DNA of 64,000 nt from Thermohalobaculum sp039805905 (GTDB lineage Bacteria; Pseudomonadota; Alphaproteobacteria; Rhodobacterales; Rhodobacteraceae). The notes under the pieces were generated by a model. It was given only the letters and a program-made list of their open reading frames with translations, had not been told where the DNA came from and searched no databases. Positions 60,601 through 64,000 of the stretch are shown here, piece after piece. The translations under genes were made by a program, and so were the position numbers. The DNA lies in assembly GCA_039805905.1 (NCBI GenBank), contig JBDIVM010000003.1, positions 310,001 through 374,000 of the forward strand, in the 5' to 3' direction. How positions within the stretch are numbered: position 1 is the first letter of the stretch; every line of letters starts with the position of its first letter.

Positions 60601-62952
60601 CTACCGGCCGGGCCCCGTGGCGCGCAGTTCCACCGGCGGGTCGTCGCCCGGATCGCCGGCATCGTGGATCCGGTTTGCCAGCCGAACCGTGAGCAGCATG
60701 CCGCTGCCGGGTTGCATGGCGAGGTCGAAACTGCCGCCTTCCTGTTTGGCGAGGGCGGGGAGCAGACTGTCGGCAAGGGGAACAGCCGGTTTCGCCGTCA
60801 GCCCGTCGCCGGTGCCGCCGGGCAGGACGTTGGCGAAGATGATGATCCACGCCGGTCCGTCGTTCCGGGCGCCAAGCTCGACCATTCGGCCGGGGCTGCA
60901 CCTGCTGATCGCTGCAGTTGCCAGGCGAAACACGATCTGGCGCAGGCGGCGGCTGTCGCAAACGGGGTCGCAGTCCGGCCCTGGCGTCGCGACGTGCAGA
61001 CTGACACCGGCCTCGGCTGCACGCCTTTCCAGCAGCCGGCCGGTCTGCATCAGGGTCTCGCCGAGCGGCAGGCCGAGATCTTCCTCGTAGGCAGGGTCGA
61101 TCTCGATCACGGCGAGGTCGGTGACCTCGTCGACATTGGCAAGAAGCTGGCGCGCCGCCTCCAGGATGCTCTCTGCGTAGCTGCGCTGACTCTCCGAAAG
61201 CGGTCCGAAATTCGGATCCGCGATCATCTGGCTGAAGCCGAAAATGGTGTTGAGGGGCGTGCGGAGCCGGTGCGAGATCTGCTCGAGCACCGCGCTGCGC
61301 ATCTCCTCCGCCGCCTCCAGCACCTCGTTGCGCTCATGTAGCGCGCGGGAGAAGCGCTCGGTGTCGGTCACGTCGGTGAAGGTGACAAGGGTGGACCCGT
61401 CGGGCAAGGGCGCGAACCGGGCCCGGACGATCCGTCCGCTGCCGAGCGTCAGCCGGGCAGTCCAGGTCTGCCGGATGTCGTCGCTGGTGATGAAGGCGCG
61501 CATCCGTGGCCATACGTCGGTCTCGACCGTGAGCGCCGAGAGGAGCGGCAGCAGCTCGCGGGCGTGGACGGCCTGGCGCACCGACGCCGAGTCGGTGCCC
61601 CAGATCGCATGGAAGGCGGTGTTGACGAATTGCAGCAGCCCGTCATGGCCGAAGACGGCGAGGCCCTCGTCGAGCCGGTCGAGGGTCGCGCGCCTCAGGT
61701 CGATCGAGCGGCGGAACTGCTGCTCGAGCCGCAGCCGCTCAGTCACGTCGTCGAACATGAAGGCGAGCGAGCCGTGCGGATGGGGGCGGGCGAAAACACG
61801 GATGTCCGACCCGTCGGCAAGGTGCCACAGCTCCTCGTAATGGGCCGTGTCGGTGTTGTCGAACAGTCCGGTCAGTGCGCTCCGCCAGCGGTGGAAGTCG
61901 GCGGTCTCCGGGATCCGGCGGTTGGCCCGGAGCCGGTCGATGATCTCGCGCAGCGTCGGCCGGTGCGCGAGCCAGGCCGGTTCGAGCTGCCACATCTGCG
62001 CCAGCGCCGGGTTGAACATCGCCAGGGCCTGGTCGCGGTCGAAGATTGCCAGGCCGACGGTCAGATGCGCGAAGGTCTCGGTCATGGTGCGGACGAAGCG
62101 GGCCAGATTCTGCTCGGCGCCGTGGAGTGCCGTGGCATCGACCGCAAGGCCGAAGCTGGTGCCGTCGGGCCCCGGAACCTCGACCGCGTCCAGGGCGATG
62201 CTCGCGCCGGGCACGTCGCCCGGGAACTGCATCCGGAGATGCCGGCTGCGGGGTGTCGCGTCGTCCCGGTCCGCCGCCTCTCCGGACTGGGCGGTGCGGC
62301 GCTCGCTGCCGGCGGCCGCCGCGGCGGTCCGCGCCTCGACGGAGCCGTGACGGTTGGCGACGCGCCCCCGGCTCCAGACGATCCGGCCCGCGCCATCGCG
62401 GCACCAGAAGATCACCGGCGCGCGCTCGAGCAGCGCCCCGACCCCGGCAAGCGCCGGATCCGGGGCATCGGCGCCAGGACCGTCATCGAGGGGCGCCGGA
62501 TCGGCCGCGCCGTCCGGCACTTCCGGCGGTCCGGCCTGCCGCAGCACAAGCTGGATCTGTGCGCCGCGCGGCCGCCCGGCCACCGTGACGGCCGTGCCGT
62601 CCGCGCGGCGGACCGTGCGCGCGAAGGCTGTGCCATTCTGCCGCAACTCGGACAGGCCGGCCGCAATGCCGGCGGCGCCCTGACTGCCGAGGAACGTTGC
62701 CAGCAGCTGATCGGCATTCCGTCCCGACGGGCTGCTCCCGGCCGCGTCGCCGAGCAGGTTTCCGGCCTCCGGGCTCGCATCGACGACGACCGAGTCCTCG
62801 ATGACCAGCACGATGCCGTCGCTGAGGCGGCCGCGCTCTATGGCGCGGCGCAGCCGCGAACGGAGCCGGGCGACATGCCCGATGAGCGCGATGCAGGCGA
62901 GCGCGAGCAGAAACGCCAGCCCGGTCGCAACCTGTGTCCCTCCGAAGGTCAC
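60601..62952 (-). CDS. divL: DivL-like PAS sensor pseudokinase
   Basis: Membrane-linked PAS protein of 783 residues. An N-terminal helix (about 8-30) is followed by PAS-like regions, two clearest near 300-400 (TVGLAIFDRDQALAMFNPAL) and 410-520 (DEGLAVFGHDGLLQFVNTAF). The H-box is LEQISHRLRTPLNTIFGFSQM with His561 and Arg in place of the usual Glu after it. The ATPase part is degenerate: the N-box asparagine is lost (RRLRQIVFRLATAA) and no DxGxG is seen. In Caulobacter DivL steers CckA and hence CtrA. Location before tsaE supports the call. The start is a GTG; a CtrA site lies upstream. Confidence 0.75.
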   Translation of the reverse strand: MTFGGTQVATGLAFLLALACIALIGHVARLRSRLRRAIERGRLSDGIVLVIEDSVVVDASPEAGNLLGDAAGSSPSGRNADQLLATFLGSQGAAGIAAGLSELRQNGTAFARTVRRADGTAVTVAGRPRGAQIQLVLRQAGPPEVPDGAADPAPLDDGPGADAPDPALAGVGALLERAPVIFWCRDGAGRIVWSRGRVANRHGSVEARTAAAAAGSERRTAQSGEAADRDDATPRSRHLRMQFPGDVPGASIALDAVEVPGPDGTSFGLAVDATALHGAEQNLARFVRTMTETFAHLTVGLAIFDRDQALAMFNPALAQMWQLEPAWLAHRPTLREIIDRLRANRRIPETADFHRWRSALTGLFDNTDTAHYEELWHLADGSDIRVFARPHPHGSLAFMFDDVTERLRLEQQFRRSIDLRRATLDRLDEGLAVFGHDGLLQFVNTAFHAIWGTDSASVRQAVHARELLPLLSALTVETDVWPRMRAFITSDDIRQTWTARLTLGSGRIVRARFAPLPDGSTLVTFTDVTDTERFSRALHERNEVLEAAEEMRSAVLEQISHRLRTPLNTIFGFSQMIADPNFGPLSESQRSYAESILEAARQLLANVDEVTDLAVIEIDPAYEEDLGLPLGETLMQTGRLLERRAAEAGVSLHVATPGPDCDPVCDSRRLRQIVFRLATAAISRCSPGRMVELGARNDGPAWIIIFANVLPGGTGDGLTAKPAVPLADSLLPALAKQEGGSFDLAMQPGSGMLLTVRLANRIHDAGDPGDDPPVELRATGPGR

Positions 62953-63069
62953 GGTGGTTCCCGGGAAAGTGACGCAACACCATTTCGCCGGCTGCGACCG
63001 AGGCCGATGCAGATGGCCGCAGACGGCTCGGTTTCGAGATAGCCGAGAACACGGGTAACGAACAGTGGG

Positions 63070-63084
63070 TTAATGACCCCTTAA
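63070..63084 (-). promoter_or_regulatory. Perfect CtrA-type site TTAA-N7-TTAA before the divL-like gene
   Basis: TTAATGACCCCTTAA matches the full CtrA consensus TTAA-N7-TTAA and continues as TTAACCC. It lies 118 bases upstream of the divL-like GTG and ten bases after the regB stop. CtrA control of a gene for its own phosphorelay is plausible. It is read from sequence only. Confidence 0.65.
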
Positions 63085-63093
63085 CCCTTCCCG

Positions 63094-64000
63094 TCAACCG
63101 TCCCCGGCAAAGCGCCGGTTGCGGCCGAGCGGCTGGCGGACGACCGCCTTGGGCATGACAAGCGCATCGGCGGGCCAGACGATCTCGATGATGGCACCCG
63201 GCGGATGGGCAAGTTCGGGCGCGATGCCGGTTCCGGGGCCGCGGCGGTGCCGGTCGTCGCCGCCATTGGCGAAGGCGAGCCGCGCCCCGGTCCGCTCGAG
63301 CAGCGTCCGGGCGATGAACAGGCCGAGCCCCATGCCTTCGTAGCCGTCGGGCTCGTCTTCGCCGGCGTCGTGGCGTTCGACCCGGAGGCGCGTGCTGACA
63401 TAGGGTTCGCCGAGGCGCGGCAGGATGTCCGGGCCGAATCCCGGCCCGTCGTCGCCGACCGCGATGCGCAGCTCGCGCTCGCTCTGGTCGATGTCGATCC
63501 AGACCGTGCTGCGGGCGAAGTCGACCGCGTTCTGGATCACGTTGCGCAGGCCGTGTACCAGTTCCGGGCTGCGCGCGAGCAACGGCTGCCGCTCGTCGGC
63601 GGCGGCGCCGTTGACCCGGACGACCAGCTCGCGTCCGCGCTTCCGGTGCGGTGCCGCCGCCTCCTCGATGATCGCCGTGACCGGAGCGCTCTTCACCTGC
63701 CGGTCGTCCCGCCCGCCCTTGGCAAGATCGGCCATGATCGCCCCGCAGCGGTCGGCCTCGCGGCGGATCAGCGCCACGTCCTCCGCCAGCTCGGGCCGCT
63801 CCCCGAGTTCGCGCGCGAGCTCTCCGGCGACCAGCTTGATGGTGGCGAGGGGCGTGCCGAGCTCGTGCGCCGCCGCGGCCGCGATGCCGCCGATGGCGGC
63901 GAGCCGCTGCTCGCGCGCGAGCGCGATTTGCGTGGCGGAAAGCGCCTGGCCCATGGCGTAGGCCTCGACCGTCACCCGCCGGGCATAGACCGAAAGGAAG
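63094..64000 (-). CDS. regB: Redox sensor histidine kinase RegB/PrrB (5' end outside window)
   Basis: C-terminal 302 codons of a membrane sensor kinase; the N-terminal membrane part lies beyond the right edge. The H-box AAAAAHELGTPLATI is the RegB/PrrB/ActS form (HELGTPL). A cysteine follows the phosphorylated His at exactly plus 40 residues (READRCGAIM), the spacing of the redox-active cysteine of RegB (C265 against H225). The N-box is VHGLRNVIQNAVDFA, and GDDGPGFG and GMGLGLFIARTLLERTGA are intact. Its partner RegA would control photosynthesis, respiration or nitrogen genes. No regA is in view. Confidence 0.9.
   Translation of the reverse strand, partial: FLSVYARRVTVEAYAMGQALSATQIALAREQRLAAIGGIAAAAAHELGTPLATIKLVAGELARELGERPELAEDVALIRREADRCGAIMADLAKGGRDDRQVKSAPVTAIIEEAAAPHRKRGRELVVRVNGAAADERQPLLARSPELVHGLRNVIQNAVDFARSTVWIDIDQSERELRIAVGDDGPGFGPDILPRLGEPYVSTRLRVERHDAGEDEPDGYEGMGLGLFIARTLLERTGARLAFANGGDDRHRRGPGTGIAPELAHPPGAIIEIVWPADALVMPKAVVRQPLGRNRRFAGDG

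Overview
The window is a GC-rich, tightly packed piece of bacterial chromosome that most resembles Rhodobacterales (Alphaproteobacteria, Rhodobacteraceae sensu lato). The grounds are a RegB/PrrB-type redox sensor kinase, a MucR regulator, a class II EPSP synthase, a DivL-like kinase beside a perfect TTAA-N7-TTAA (CtrA) site, and gene order: ubiB/ubiE diverging from mutM, rpsT near dnaA-dnaN-recF-gyrB, phoH-ybeY-corC-lnt-metK-trmB-aroA-cmk-rpsA-sppA-ihfB-lapA-trpF-trpB-trpA, and accD-folC-trxA-addAB. I see no phage, insertion sequence, CRISPR array, rRNA or tRNA.

Layout. 1-2216 (minus): ubiquinone genes ubiB (cut by the window edge) and ubiE. 2296-12775 (plus): mutM, an enoyl-CoA hydratase, rpsT, a rhodanese, then dnaA-dnaN-recF-gyrB with a VOC protein and a LysE exporter between recF and gyrB. 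12878-17163: two EamA transporters, a carboxymuconolactone decarboxylase-family protein and glycerate 2-kinase. A 560-bp convergent gap inside this block holds a frameshifted gene remnant, a hairpin and 10-bp direct repeats. 17232-22973 (minus): a ureohydrolase, a thiamine-diphosphate enzyme, apt, nadR, mtnP and a flavin reductase. This could be a guanidino-compound or polyamine module joined to adenine and NAD salvage.

23091-33561: GNAT protein, mucR, miaB, then arsC, nhaA, an isochorismatase-like hydrolase and a GNAT protein lying between miaB and phoH, followed by phoH-ybeY-corC-lnt. 33649-46217: metK with a foldable leader, a small lipoprotein, trmB, aroA-cmk-rpsA-sppA, ihfB-lapA-trpF-GNAT-trpB-DUF2158-trpA, and a secreted nuclease preceded by three phased TTAACG repeats. 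46249-51371: a branched-chain aminotransferase (minus), alpha/beta hydrolase, EamA transporter, accD and folC.

51455-64000 (minus, read from high to low coordinates): regB (cut by the edge), divL-like kinase, tsaE, amgK, murU, addB, addA, trxA. This block joins redox sensing, cell-cycle phosphorelay control, tRNA modification, peptidoglycan recycling and double-strand-break repair. Most genes inside the blocks overlap by a few bases or lie within tens of bases, which suggests translational coupling. Many long open frames on the opposite strand are artefacts of high GC content and are left out.
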